Shown: positions 52,156-62,148, counted from the first letter of the stretch. The stretch is 64,000 bases of DNA from CAZSLC01 sp964607675 (GCA_964607675.1 CAZSLC010000004.1:1-64000); one strand, 5' to 3'. The notes: generated by a model from the sequence alone, not told the origin. A program made the numbers and translations.

Positions 52156-54264
52156 TTAACTGATTTTCGAATAGTCAATATCCTCTTTTGCATTGCGTAG
52201 AGAGGATAATTGAGCTGTGAGTATATTATTTTTCTTTAATTCGAGTAGAGGATCCTCTTCGAGAACTTTTTGGGCACATTCTCTTGCAAGATATAGGATC
52301 TGTGAGTCTTTTGAGAGGTTTGCTATATGCAAATCAACTGCTAAACCACTTTGCTGGGTCCCCTCTATGTCTCCTGGTCCCCTCATTCTCATGTCTGCTT
52401 CAGCTAGTTCGAAGCCATCATTGGTTGAACACATGAGTTCTATTCTTTGTCTGGACTCTTTGCTGAGTTTGTACCCTGTCATTAGTATGCAATATGATTT
52501 TTCGGCACCCCTTCCTACCCTCCCTCTGAGTTGGTGAAGCTGTGAGAGGCCAAATCTCTCTGCACTTTCAATGACCATAACAGAGGCGTTGGGGACATCT
52601 ACTCCAACTTCAATCACAGAGGTTGCTACAAGAATATTTGCTTTACCTGAGACGAATAGTTCCATGTCGTAGGCTTTGTTCTCACTTTTCTGTTGTCCAT
52701 GAACCACCGCCGTAACATATTCAGGAGCAGGAAATTCTTCGATAATTGTCTGATATCCCGATTCGAGGTTTTGATAGTCCATTTTCTCTGACTCTTTTAT
52801 GAGGGGATAGACGATGAATACCTGCCGTCCTTTTTTTATTTCACTTTTAAGAAAGCTATAGACTTTATCTCTTTTGGATTCTTGCCCGTGCATTGTCTGG
52901 ATGGGCTTTCTTCCTGGGGGGAGTTCGTCAAGTATGGATACATCGAGGTCTCCGTAGAGTGTCATTGCGAGGGTACGGGGGATTGGGGTGGCGGTCATTA
53001 CCAAGATATGGGGGGGAGCGTCTGACTTGAATCTGATTTTTGCCCTCTGCTCCACCCCAAAGCGGTGCTGCTCATCAATTACAGCAAAGCCTAAATTTTT
53101 AAAGACTACACTCTCTTCTATAAGTGCATGGGTCCCTATCAATATCTGAATGGTGCCATCTTTGAGCCCCTGATCAATGATTCTTCTCTCTTTTGCTTTT
53201 GTACTTCCAGTCAATAGGGCCACCTTCACATTTGTGGTTTCAAGAGATTTGGAGATGCCGATGAAATGTTGATTGGCAAGTACCTCGGTGGGGGCCATGA
53301 TGCAGGCTTGATAACCATTGTCTGTGGCCAATAGGGAAGAGAGCAGTGCCACCATCGTTTTGCCACTGCCAACATCTCCTTGAAGAAGACGATTCATCTG
53401 TTTCCCACTTCTGAGGTCCTCCCTTATCTCCCTGATTACCCTTTTTTGTGCATTTGTGAGTTCGTATGGGAGGGAGGCGAAGCATTTATTGAAATTTGTA
53501 CCCACTTTCTGTATCATCACCCCAGAGGATTCCCTCATGCGGATGTTCTTTTGTTTGAGGAGGGAGAGTTGAAGATAGAACAACTCTTCAAATTTTAGGC
53601 GCAGTTCCCCTTTTTGGAGTGTGGATGGGTCCTTCGGAAAATGAATATTCACCAAGGCATCTTTTAAAGGGATGAGGTGATATGAAGAGATGATCTCCGA
53701 GGGGAGTGTCTCCTTGATGTAGTCTATTGTTTGAGAAATAACGGAGAAAATAAATTTTGTAAATGTTTTATTGCCAATGCCATTGCCCTTGAGCTTTTCT
53801 GTGCTCGAATAGATCCCCATCATGGTGCTCCCCATATATGAGAGCTCTTTTTCTGTGGTATCTACTTCAGGGTGGACGATATTAAATGTCCCGTTGAACT
53901 CGGAAGGCTTTCCAAATACTATATACTCTTTGTTGATAGAGAGCTTATCTGTTATCCACTTTATCCCTTGGAAGAACACCAGATCTATGCTCCCTGTGCT
54001 GTCTGTTAGTGTAGCAATGAGCCTTTTCCCCCTTCTTTCCCCTACAATATTGATCTTGGTGATCTTTCCCCTCAATTGGATATATGTGCTGGAAGACTCT
54101 ATTTCCCTTATAGAATATACTTTGCTTCTATCGATATATCTGAATGGAAATGTATACAGTAAATCACGGAAAGTGAAAATATTCAATTCCTTACCCATCA
54201 ATTGAGCTCTTTTAGGGCCTATTCCTGGAAGATATTGTATATCTCTATCGAGTATATTTGACAT
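52156..54264 (-). CDS. recG: ATP-dependent DNA helicase RecG
   Basis: RecG (702 aa) reverses stalled forks and moves branched DNA. An N-terminal wedge/OB domain (about residues 1-230, starting RDIQYLPGIGPKRAQLM) is followed by helicase domain 1 with GDVGSGKT (near 298) and the DEQH box (IDEQHRFGVEQR, near 400). Helicase domain 2 has ATSVIEVGVDVPNA and QLRGRVGRG. Length is typical. The ATG at 54264 is 4 bp from a TATATTTG element, suggesting a very short or absent 5' leader. nfo follows. Confidence 0.96.
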   Translation of the reverse strand: MSNILDRDIQYLPGIGPKRAQLMGKELNIFTFRDLLYTFPFRYIDRSKVYSIREIESSSTYIQLRGKITKINIVGERRGKRLIATLTDSTGSIDLVFFQGIKWITDKLSINKEYIVFGKPSEFNGTFNIVHPEVDTTEKELSYMGSTMMGIYSSTEKLKGNGIGNKTFTKFIFSVISQTIDYIKETLPSEIISSYHLIPLKDALVNIHFPKDPSTLQKGELRLKFEELFYLQLSLLKQKNIRMRESSGVMIQKVGTNFNKCFASLPYELTNAQKRVIREIREDLRSGKQMNRLLQGDVGSGKTMVALLSSLLATDNGYQACIMAPTEVLANQHFIGISKSLETTNVKVALLTGSTKAKERRIIDQGLKDGTIQILIGTHALIEESVVFKNLGFAVIDEQHRFGVEQRAKIRFKSDAPPHILVMTATPIPRTLAMTLYGDLDVSILDELPPGRKPIQTMHGQESKRDKVYSFLKSEIKKGRQVFIVYPLIKESEKMDYQNLESGYQTIIEEFPAPEYVTAVVHGQQKSENKAYDMELFVSGKANILVATSVIEVGVDVPNASVMVIESAERFGLSQLHQLRGRVGRGAEKSYCILMTGYKLSKESRQRIELMCSTNDGFELAEADMRMRGPGDIEGTQQSGLAVDLHIANLSKDSQILYLARECAQKVLEEDPLLELKKNNILTAQLSSLRNAKEDIDYSKIS

Positions 54265-54268
54265 ATTA

Positions 54269-54276
54269 CAAATATA
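54269..54276 (-). promoter_or_regulatory. -7 promoter element abutting the recG start
   Basis: The minus strand reads TATATTTG, a full match, only 4 bp before the recG ATG. On the plus strand towards pdxA only a weak TAACTTG (54294-54300) is seen. Confidence 0.45.
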
Positions 54277-54321
54277 CTTAAAAATTTTATTCGTAACTTG
54301 CAGCGCAATTAATTATTAATT

Positions 54322-55395
54322 ATGTCAAGAAAAATTATTATTGGGATTACCCAAGGAGATACTAATGGTATTGGATATGAAGTTATTATCAAGGCCCTAT
54401 CTGATGCAAGGATTATGGATTTGTGTATCCCTATCGTATATGGCTCTTCGAGAGCTCTTGGTTTTTACAAGAAGCAAATCACTGAGGCAGAATCCCTCCC
54501 CACAAATATTATCAATACAGCAAAAGATTATCATCCCAAAAGGATCAATATTATAAATTGTGTCCCTGATAATTTTCACATTGACCCAGGTCAACCAACA
54601 AAGGACTCAGCTGAGGGGGCAATTATCTCCCTTCGAGCTGCTGTTGAGGATTTAAAAAACGGTGATTTAGATGCCATTGTGACCTCTCCATTTAACAAAA
54701 AAAGTGTCAATCAGGATGGCGGATTCGGATTCCCAGGACATACAGAGTATCTTATTAGTGAATTTGGAGTTGAAGATGGATTGATGTTCTTAATTTCAGA
54801 TAAAATGAGAGTTGGTGTTGTTACCAATCATATCCCCATATCAAAAGTCTCAAGCTCCCTCTCTGTAGAGCGAATTTGCAGGAAGCTTCATTTAATGAAT
54901 GAATCACTTAAAAGAGATTTTAATATCATTAAACCTAAAATCGCAGTTTTGGGCTTGAACCCACACTCAGGAGATGGGGGGCTTTTAGGTACAGAAGAGA
55001 TTGATATCATTGCTCCAGCAATAGAATGTGCCAATAAAGATGACATTTTAACATTTGGACCTTTCTCTCCCGATGCTTTCTTTACCAATCATCTTCAATA
55101 CTCTTATGATGCAGTATTGGCTATGTACCATGATCAAGGGTTGATTCCATTTAAGGCACTTGCATTTGATTCAGGTGTCAATTTTACTGCAGGGCTTCCT
55201 ATTGTGCGCACTTCTCCCGACCATGGTACCGCTTATGAGCTCGCTGGTAGGAATCTTGCTAATCCTATGCCTATGCTATCATCAATATATGCTGCAATAG
55301 ATATTGTTCGTAACAGATTGCTATATGATGAGATGAATAATGATGTCCTAAAGATCTCTGTTGAGGAAAAAGGGGTAATTAAAGGTCCCGTATAA
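54322..55395 (+). CDS. pdxA: 4-hydroxythreonine-4-phosphate dehydrogenase
   Basis: PdxA (357 aa) oxidises 4-phosphohydroxy-L-threonine in DXP-dependent pyridoxal 5'-phosphate synthesis. The N-terminal IGITQGDTNGIGYE, the TSPFNKKS and FPGHTEYL segments, and the metal/substrate motif MYHDQGLIPFKAL are typical. GLPIVRTSPDHGTAYELAG follows. Length is standard (E. coli 329) with a small extension. rnhA follows after 6 bp. Confidence 0.95.
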   Translation: MSRKIIIGITQGDTNGIGYEVIIKALSDARIMDLCIPIVYGSSRALGFYKKQITEAESLPTNIINTAKDYHPKRINIINCVPDNFHIDPGQPTKDSAEGAIISLRAAVEDLKNGDLDAIVTSPFNKKSVNQDGGFGFPGHTEYLISEFGVEDGLMFLISDKMRVGVVTNHIPISKVSSSLSVERICRKLHLMNESLKRDFNIIKPKIAVLGLNPHSGDGGLLGTEEIDIIAPAIECANKDDILTFGPFSPDAFFTNHLQYSYDAVLAMYHDQGLIPFKALAFDSGVNFTAGLPIVRTSPDHGTAYELAGRNLANPMPMLSSIYAAIDIVRNRLLYDEMNNDVLKISVEEKGVIKGPV

Positions 55396-55401
55396 TGGAT
55401 T

Positions 55402-55884
55402 ATGATTCAGCCGATTCTTCTTTATAGTGATGGTTCTTCCAAAGGAAATCCAGGTCCTGGTGGGTATGGAGTCATCCTTCGTTGTGGCAATAAGTACAAA
55501 GAGTTGTCGAGTGGTTATCTCAATACCACTAACAATAGAATGGAACTTATGGGGGTTATTGTCGGCCTTGAGGCAATTAAAAGAAAAAATGCCCAGGTGA
55601 CGGTTTATAGTGACTCGTCATATGTTGTAAAGGCTGTAAACGAAGGGTGGGTTTTTAACTGGGAGAGAAATAACTATAAAAACAAAGCTAACAGCGATTT
55701 ATGGCAGAGATTTCTCATTATTTATCGTAAACACAGGGTGCAACTTGTTTGGATAAAGGGACACGCTGGCCATGCGGAAAATGAAAGATGTGATACTTTA
55801 GCTGTTGAGGCTGCTGATAAGGTGATTAGAGAGGGTGGTATAGCTGATCGCGAAGCCACGGATCAAAGCCTGCCTCTTTTATAA
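55402..55884 (+). CDS. rnhA: Ribonuclease HI
   Basis: RNase HI (160 aa) cleaves the RNA strand of RNA-DNA hybrids. The catalytic acidic residues are in place: D10 (YSDGSSKGNPGPGG), E48 (NRMELMG), D71 (VYSDSSYV) and D131 (NERCDTLA), with H124 in the flexible loop. Conserved sequence ends near residue 139. The last 19 residues are encoded in DNA that also encodes the end of the convergent mqnC gene (59-bp overlap). Confidence 0.95.
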   Translation: MIQPILLYSDGSSKGNPGPGGYGVILRCGNKYKELSSGYLNTTNNRMELMGVIVGLEAIKRKNAQVTVYSDSSYVVKAVNEGWVFNWERNNYKNKANSDLWQRFLIIYRKHRVQLVWIKGHAGHAENERCDTLAVEAADKVIREGGIADREATDQSLPLL

Positions 55885-56938
55885 CTGCAACCATACTTGA
55901 TTTGTCGAGGTGGTTCCTCTTCCCCGTAGAGGAAACGACATTCTCTTCTATCATTATTGAACCCATATCATCTGCTCCGCAATGGAGAGCCAATAGTGCA
56001 GTTGGAATACCAATGGTGAGCCATGATGCTTGAATATGCTGAATATTCAGAAGGACTATACGGCTCAATGCTACTGTTCTTAAAAATTCTAAGGGACCCT
56101 CGTTGGTGGGAGGCCTCTCAATAGCCCCTTCGTTGATCAACTTCTCTAATATTGTTCCGTTCATCTGCATTGGCCATGGGATAAAAGCCCTAAAACCGAT
56201 GCTCCCCCCTGGTTTGGCATCTTGAATATCCCGAAGGGTAAATAGGTGTTGAATCCTCTCCTCCTCGGTCTCTATAGAGCCGTAAACCATTGTGGCAGTG
56301 GTGCTAAATCCTTGTTTGTGTGCCTGTTTCATGACGTCCACCCACTGTTCAACAGATGGTTTCCCAGGAGAAATGATTCTTCTAACCCTTGGTGATAGAA
56401 TCTCCGCTCCAGCTCCTGGAAGGGTATCCAATCCACTTTTTTTGAGGCGAGACAATATCTCTGATATTGGGAGGGAACTGATTTTGGCAATATGGGCAAT
56501 CTCAGGGGGGCCGAGGGCATTGAGTTTTAAGGTGGGGTAGTTATCCTTGAGTCTTTTGAAGAGTTGTTCATAAAAGTCAATCCCTAAATGAGGGTGGAGT
56601 CCCCCTTGAAGAAGAAGCTGGTTGCCACCAATTTTAAATAGTTGCTCTATTTTTTCAGTATATTCACACTCCTTTAAAATATATCCTTTCTCTTTTTGAT
56701 GAGGCTTGCAGTGAAAATTGCAAAATAGACACCCTGAAGTGCAGATATTTGTGTAATTGACATTTCTATCTATTTGCCAACTCACTTTTCCTTTTTCGTT
56801 CAATTTGTTGCGAATAATGTTCGCATGGTAATTTAATATGGGAAGGGGGGTGTTTTTATATAGATAAAAGGCTTCTTCGAAAGTGATTGGCTGCAAATCG
56901 GATGCTTTCTTTAATATGTAGTTGTACTTCTTTTCCAT
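55826..56938 (-). CDS. mqnC: Cyclic dehypoxanthinyl futalosine synthase
   Basis: MqnC (370 aa) is a radical SAM enzyme that cyclises dehypoxanthine futalosine in the futalosine route to menaquinone. The 4Fe-4S motif is CTSGCLFC (C66, C70, C73), and LLQGGLHPHLGIDFYE, PGAGAEIL and FIPWPMQ are characteristic; FIPWP separates MqnC from the related MqnE and CofG/H. The C-terminal EAGFDPWLRDQLY block is conserved, so the long overlap with rnhA is genuine coding on both strands. No other mqn gene is adjacent. It is divergent from gpsA. Confidence 0.93.
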   Translation of the reverse strand: MEKKYNYILKKASDLQPITFEEAFYLYKNTPLPILNYHANIIRNKLNEKGKVSWQIDRNVNYTNICTSGCLFCNFHCKPHQKEKGYILKECEYTEKIEQLFKIGGNQLLLQGGLHPHLGIDFYEQLFKRLKDNYPTLKLNALGPPEIAHIAKISSLPISEILSRLKKSGLDTLPGAGAEILSPRVRRIISPGKPSVEQWVDVMKQAHKQGFSTTATMVYGSIETEEERIQHLFTLRDIQDAKPGGSIGFRAFIPWPMQMNGTILEKLINEGAIERPPTNEGPLEFLRTVALSRIVLLNIQHIQASWLTIGIPTALLALHCGADDMGSIMIEENVVSSTGKRNHLDKSSMVAVIKEAGFDPWLRDQLYHPL

Positions 56939-56950
56939 GGGATTTATTTC

Positions 56951-56982
56951 ATTGCAAATGTAGCAGTTTTTGGTTACATTTG
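56951..56982 (+). promoter_or_regulatory. Promoter for gpsA
   Basis: ATTG (56951-56954), a 20-bp spacer and TACATTTG (56975-56982) give a -33/-7 pair 24 bp before the gpsA ATG. The spacer contains the reversed -7 box of mqnC. Confidence 0.65.
56955..56962 (-). promoter_or_regulatory. -7 promoter element for mqnC
   Basis: The minus strand reads TACATTTG, identical to the gpsA -7 box and separated from it by 12 bp, 16 bp before the mqnC start. Both boxes form a perfect 8-bp inverted repeat. Confidence 0.6.
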
Positions 56983-57006
56983 CCTAATTGTAATAAATTG
57001 TAAACC

Positions 57007-58020
57007 ATGGATAAAAATAAAAATATATCTAAACCATCTATCTCCGTAATAGGAAGTGGGAGCTGGGCCATTGCTTTGACAAGGGTGTTATCCAATAACC
57101 ACTGTAATCCAAGGTGGTACATCAGAAATAATGACACTATAGAGTATATATTGAAATATCACCACCACAATTCAAGATTGCACTCCGTCCATTTGAATCC
57201 TGAGAAGATCGTTATGACAAATGACATAAATGAAGCTATCAAAGCCTCAGATATATTGGTTTTTGCAATACCCTCAGCTTATTTCATGAGTGAAATGGAA
57301 AAGGTGAATCAATCATTTAAGGGAAAGTTTATTGTATCTGCAATTAAAGGGTTTGTCTCTGATGAAAACTTGACGATTGCAGAATATTTTCATCAATATC
57401 ACAATATCCCATTTGATAAAATCGCTATCATAAGTGGTCCATGCCATGCAGAGGAGGTCTCAATGGAGAGACTTTCATATCTTACTTTCTCCTCTAAGTA
57501 TGAGGAGAGTGCAAGAAGTATTTCCTCTTATTTTGCAAACAATTATATAAAAACGGTAGTTGGAACAGATATTTATGGAGTTGAATATTCTGCAGCATTG
57601 AAAAATATTTACGCTATTGCTACTGGTATGTGTCATGGAGTAGGATATGGTGACAACTTTATGGCAGTGCTAATCTCGAATGCATTCAATGAATTGAAAC
57701 AGTTTCTCAATGCATCACATCCAGATAATGATAGAAATTCAAGTCTATCTGCATATTTAGGGGATCTTTTGGTCACCTGCTATTCTCAATTTAGTCGTAA
57801 TCGTACTTTTGGCTCGATGATAGGGAAAGGTTATACAGTTTCAACAGCCACACTTGAGATGAATCAAATTGTAGAAGGTTACTACGCAGTGAAAGCAATC
57901 AGAAAGATAAATACCAAATATAATGTATATATGCCAATTGCCGATGCAGTCTATTCCATATTATATGAAAATGGTATTGTAACAAATATTCTTAAAGAGT
58001 TGACAACCAAATTAAAATAA
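57007..58020 (+). CDS. gpsA: Glycerol-3-phosphate dehydrogenase [NAD(P)+]
   Basis: GpsA (337 aa) reduces dihydroxyacetone phosphate to sn-glycerol-3-phosphate for phospholipid synthesis. It has the Rossmann motif IGSGSWAIAL (residues 15-24), FAIPSAY, the SAIKG loop, and AALKNIYAIATGM with the catalytic lysine. FMAVLISNAFNE and the R-x-RTFG sequence (SRNRTFG) near residue 258 complete the family pattern. It is the first gene of a unit with pgi 7 bp downstream. Confidence 0.95.
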   Translation: MDKNKNISKPSISVIGSGSWAIALTRVLSNNHCNPRWYIRNNDTIEYILKYHHHNSRLHSVHLNPEKIVMTNDINEAIKASDILVFAIPSAYFMSEMEKVNQSFKGKFIVSAIKGFVSDENLTIAEYFHQYHNIPFDKIAIISGPCHAEEVSMERLSYLTFSSKYEESARSISSYFANNYIKTVVGTDIYGVEYSAALKNIYAIATGMCHGVGYGDNFMAVLISNAFNELKQFLNASHPDNDRNSSLSAYLGDLLVTCYSQFSRNRTFGSMIGKGYTVSTATLEMNQIVEGYYAVKAIRKINTKYNVYMPIADAVYSILYENGIVTNILKELTTKLK

Positions 58021-58027
58021 TATAGTG

Positions 58028-59329
58028 ATGAAGATTGATGTTAAATACAAAAATAGCACCCTTTTAAAGGCTTTCGGAGCGTTTGATATTCTTCAAAGTA
58101 GAAAAGGGGCAGGAAATGATTTTTTAGGGTGGATGGATTTACCATCTTCAATCACAGAGGATGAAATAAATGACTATCTGTCAATATATCATGAGTGGAA
58201 GAACAAAGGGATAGAATTAATAGTTGTGATAGGAATTGGGGGATCTTACCTTGGGGCAAAAGCAGCTATTGAGGCACTTTCTCATTCATTTAAATATGAA
58301 CTCAACCATGATGCTCCTCAGGTCGTATTTGCTGGACACAATCTATCTCAACAATATCACTATGAATTGATGGAACTGGTTACCAAAAGATCGGTTGCAG
58401 TTGTTGTTGTCTCTAAATCAGGAACAACAACAGAACCTGCCATTGCTTTTAGAATTCTCAAATCGCATGTTGAGAATGTGTATGGCAAGGAGGAGGCAAA
58501 GAGAAGAATTATTGCTATCACAGATGGGGCAAAAGGGGTCTTGAAAGGGATTGCAAATAGAGAAGGATATAGAACATTCACTATACCAGATAATGTTGGT
58601 GGGAGGTTTTCCGTTCTTACCCCTGTTGGACTTCTCCCCATAGCCCTCGCTGGCATAGATATAAAAAAAATGATCAAAGGTGCTGTTGATATGGAACACC
58701 TTTGCAATGAACGAATAGAGTCAAATCCTGCTATTGAGTATGCTGCAGCAAGAAATGAACAATATTGTAATGGTAAAAAAATAGAGATCCTGGCCAATTT
58801 TAACCCGAAACTTCAGTACCTTGGGGAGTGGTGGAAGCAGCTATATGGAGAGTCGGAGGGAAAAGGTGGCAAAGGCATTTTCCCTGCCTCTGTTAATTTT
58901 ACTACAGATCTTCATTCGATGGGGCAATACATTCAAGATGGTGAAAGACTTTTGTTTGAAACTGTAATATCGGTAGAAAAATGCAATTCTTCTCTTCAAA
59001 TTGAACCTGAACCTGATAATGTTGATACCCTCAATTTCTTATCTGGGAGAGAATTTGAAGAGTGTAACAAAATGGCTCAATTGGGTACTAAACTTGCTCA
59101 TGAGGATGGCGGAGTCCCAAATCTGAGGATTGAAATAGAACAATTAGATCCATACAATCTTGGTGCACTTTTCTATTTCTTTGAAAAAGCATGTGGTATA
59201 TCTGCTTATATGATTGGAGTGAATCCTTTTGATCAACCAGGAGTTGAGGCTTACAAAAAAAATATGTTTGCACTACTTGGCAAACCTGGGTATGAGCAAG
59301 CAGCAGCAGAATTAAAAAAAAGGTTATAA
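58028..59329 (+). CDS. pgi: Glucose-6-phosphate isomerase
   Basis: Pgi (433 aa) interconverts glucose-6-phosphate and fructose-6-phosphate. It carries GIGGSYLGAKAA, the phosphate-binding SKSGTTTEPA, DNVGGRFSVLTPVGLLP (signature 1), and the C-terminal VNPFDQPGVEAYKK with the catalytic lysine. The short form matches the Firmicutes/Bacteroidota type rather than the 549-aa E. coli type. A GTG one codon upstream (58025) is possible; the ATG is preferred. The AddB-like gene starts 6 bp later. Confidence 0.95.
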   Translation: MKIDVKYKNSTLLKAFGAFDILQSRKGAGNDFLGWMDLPSSITEDEINDYLSIYHEWKNKGIELIVVIGIGGSYLGAKAAIEALSHSFKYELNHDAPQVVFAGHNLSQQYHYELMELVTKRSVAVVVVSKSGTTTEPAIAFRILKSHVENVYGKEEAKRRIIAITDGAKGVLKGIANREGYRTFTIPDNVGGRFSVLTPVGLLPIALAGIDIKKMIKGAVDMEHLCNERIESNPAIEYAAARNEQYCNGKKIEILANFNPKLQYLGEWWKQLYGESEGKGGKGIFPASVNFTTDLHSMGQYIQDGERLLFETVISVEKCNSSLQIEPEPDNVDTLNFLSGREFEECNKMAQLGTKLAHEDGGVPNLRIEIEQLDPYNLGALFYFFEKACGISAYMIGVNPFDQPGVEAYKKNMFALLGKPGYEQAAAELKKRL

Positions 59330-59335
59330 TAACTA

Positions 59336-62146
59336 ATGGAGTTTTTAAGAGAATTAGCAGAGGTTTTTATCGAAAATGAACATAATAACCTAAAGGATAT
59401 ATGTTTTGTTTTTCCCAATAGACGTTCTTCTATTTTTTTTCAAAGGTATTTAGGAGAAGTATCTAAAAGTACCATTTTTTCACCAACTCTTATTACAATC
59501 AATGATCTCTTCTATAATTTGTCTGGATTGAGAAATTCGGATAAAATATCGTTATTGACCCTTCTCTATAGTGTCTATTCACGATACAATACTGCAGCAA
59601 ATGAATCATTTGATGATTTTATCTATTGGGGTGATATGATTCTCAATGATTTCGATGACGTAGATAAATATCTCGTCGATGCAAATCATCTATTTACGAA
59701 TATCAAAGATTTAAAAGATATAGATTCTGGATTCTCTTTTCTCTCAGAGGATCAAAGAGAGGCAATAAAAGAGTTTTGGGGCAATTTCTCTCCATTTTCC
59801 AAAGAAAAAAAGGAACAATCATTTCTCTCTTTATGGACAATATTATATGATATCTATATTGATTTTAAAAATGAACTTAGGATCAAAGGAGAAGGATATG
59901 AAGGGATGATATATAGATCTGTAGCAGATCAGATAAATAAGACAAACCAATTTCCAGTATTTCTTAACAAATACAAAAAAATAGTATTTGTTGCTCTTAA
60001 TGCTTTAAACAAATGTGAAAAAGTATTGCTTAACGCCCTTCGTGATTCTGGCAAAGGAGACTTTTATTGGGATTATTATGGAGATATTATAAAAGATCCA
60101 TATAATAAATCTTCACTTTTTATGAGTGAAAATGTAGTTAATTACCCATCAAAATATCAATTGACAAAGCAAGATAAATTTCAAAATCCTGAGATTGAGG
60201 TGATTGGTATTCCATCGAAAGTGGGACAGGCTAAATATGTACATAAAATATTACAAGATTTGCTCTCTTCTTCACATTTAACACAGCCCGAACTAATTAA
60301 AACGGCAGTAGTTCTTCCTGACGAAACACTATTGTTACCACTGCTCAATTCTATTCCAGACGATATCAAATTAATAAATGTGACAATGGGGTATTCACTA
60401 AGTAACACTAATATATCCTCATTTATGACCTTAATATCCTCACTTCAAAACAAGGTTAGACTCTATCATTCAAAGATTTCTTTTTACTATTCTACAGTTT
60501 TAGACATACTTGACCACCCATATATAAAGGAGATTGATCAAACGTTACTAAATACAATAAGGGATAAAATAATAAAGAACAATATGGCATTCATCTCACC
60601 TCATGAGTTACGAGGAGCCCCTATTTTGGATGCCGTGTTTATACCTGTCTCTCATATGGTAATAGATAGAGATAAAGTAGTGGGGTCGATTGCAGATTAT
60701 CAATTAAATATTTTATTGGAATTACAAAAATTAGTAAACGACCTTGATAAAGAGTTTATTTTTGCATATTTTAAAAGTATTAATCGGTTAAAAGATATAG
60801 ATTTACCTATAAAACCTGATACTTATTTTAAACTACTACACCAAATTACTTCTGGTATTTCCATTCCATTTTCAGGGGAACCATTGTCTGGTTTGCAAAT
60901 CATGGGCCCTTTGGAAACTCGCTCGCTTGACTTTGAAAATATGATAATACTCTCCATTAATGATGGAGTATTTCCCTCCAGTAGTGTGAGCTCCTCATTT
61001 ATCCCATACAATTTGAGGAGAGGGTGGGGGCTCCCAAATTATGAGTTTCAAGATTCTATATCGGCATATCATTTTTATAGAAGTATTTATAGGGTTAATA
61101 AATTATTTTTAATATACGACACAAGAGTAGAGGGGGTGAAATCGGGAGAAGTTAGCCGTTTCGTAAAGCAACTGAAATATCATCACGAGCTCCCTGTTAA
61201 AGAGAAAATTATAAGTGTTAACATTGATAACAGACAACGAAAACAGACACTTATCGAAAAGAATAAAAATATGCTTGAGGCTCTATACCAATTAGAGTTC
61301 TCCCCATCTTCATTTCGTTCATATCTTGATTGCCCTTTGAAGTTTTATTATGAAAAAATAGAAAAATTAAAGAGGCCTCAAGAGTTAATTTTTGAGATGG
61401 AAGCCAATTCCTTCGGAACTCTATTTCATAAAGTTATGAGTGATATATATTCCCCTTTCATCAATACAAATATTCATAAAAAAGAGATAGAGGAGACAAT
61501 CAGAGATAAAGGAGCTATATTAAAATATATACACAATGCATTTAATATTTGTTTTGGAATAGATGATATTTTTGGACGAAACAAAATTATTGAAGTGTTG
61601 GTTGAGAGGTATGTCAAAAGGGTGCTTCAACACGATATGGAGTTAGTGCCATTCAGTTATCTTTTGTCAGAAAAAAATGTTGTATCCACTATCTATATTG
61701 ATTCACTTGCAAAAGATATCAAGCTCAAAGGGATTATTGACAGGGTGGATAAGGTAGATGGTTCTTATCGAATTATTGATTATAAAACAGGCTCCTTCAA
61801 TATCAATTATAATGAAATAAATGATTTGTTCGATCCAGAGAGTGATGCCCCCCCTAATGCTGCCTTTCAACTTATCTTTTATCTCTATTTACTCTCTAAG
61901 GATAGAATAATGTTTGGTAATAACTCTTTGAATCAAGATAATACAATACTATCAATATATTCGTTGAAAGATATTTTTAAAGACGTTACTCCTCAATTTA
62001 TGCTAAAAGGGGAAGAGTTGTCATTGTTTGAAAACAATTTGAAAAAATTATTAGAAGAGATATTTGATTTAACACAGCCCTTTAAAGGGTGTAACAATGA
62101 AGATACTTGTTCATATTGTGATTTTAAATTATTGTGTAAGAGATAA
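59336..62146 (+). CDS. AddB-like PD-(D/E)XK nuclease subunit
   Basis: The protein (936 aa) resembles the AddB/RexB partner of bacterial double-strand-break resection complexes. The N-terminus (VFPNRRSSIFFQRYL) looks like a helicase domain without a working Walker A. The C-terminus has a RecB-type nuclease: LKGIIDRVD, then IDYKTGS. Cysteines in LDCPLKFYY and the terminal DTCSYCDFKLLC form the four-cysteine Fe-S staple of AddB. It precedes the AddA-like helicase gene by 2 bp. The function, end processing for recombination, is inferred from family and pairing. Confidence 0.88.
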   Translation: MEFLRELAEVFIENEHNNLKDICFVFPNRRSSIFFQRYLGEVSKSTIFSPTLITINDLFYNLSGLRNSDKISLLTLLYSVYSRYNTAANESFDDFIYWGDMILNDFDDVDKYLVDANHLFTNIKDLKDIDSGFSFLSEDQREAIKEFWGNFSPFSKEKKEQSFLSLWTILYDIYIDFKNELRIKGEGYEGMIYRSVADQINKTNQFPVFLNKYKKIVFVALNALNKCEKVLLNALRDSGKGDFYWDYYGDIIKDPYNKSSLFMSENVVNYPSKYQLTKQDKFQNPEIEVIGIPSKVGQAKYVHKILQDLLSSSHLTQPELIKTAVVLPDETLLLPLLNSIPDDIKLINVTMGYSLSNTNISSFMTLISSLQNKVRLYHSKISFYYSTVLDILDHPYIKEIDQTLLNTIRDKIIKNNMAFISPHELRGAPILDAVFIPVSHMVIDRDKVVGSIADYQLNILLELQKLVNDLDKEFIFAYFKSINRLKDIDLPIKPDTYFKLLHQITSGISIPFSGEPLSGLQIMGPLETRSLDFENMIILSINDGVFPSSSVSSSFIPYNLRRGWGLPNYEFQDSISAYHFYRSIYRVNKLFLIYDTRVEGVKSGEVSRFVKQLKYHHELPVKEKIISVNIDNRQRKQTLIEKNKNMLEALYQLEFSPSSFRSYLDCPLKFYYEKIEKLKRPQELIFEMEANSFGTLFHKVMSDIYSPFINTNIHKKEIEETIRDKGAILKYIHNAFNICFGIDDIFGRNKIIEVLVERYVKRVLQHDMELVPFSYLLSEKNVVSTIYIDSLAKDIKLKGIIDRVDKVDGSYRIIDYKTGSFNINYNEINDLFDPESDAPPNAAFQLIFYLYLLSKDRIMFGNNSLNQDNTILSIYSLKDIFKDVTPQFMLKGEELSLFENNLKKLLEEIFDLTQPFKGCNNEDTCSYCDFKLLCKR

Positions 62147-62148
62147 TT

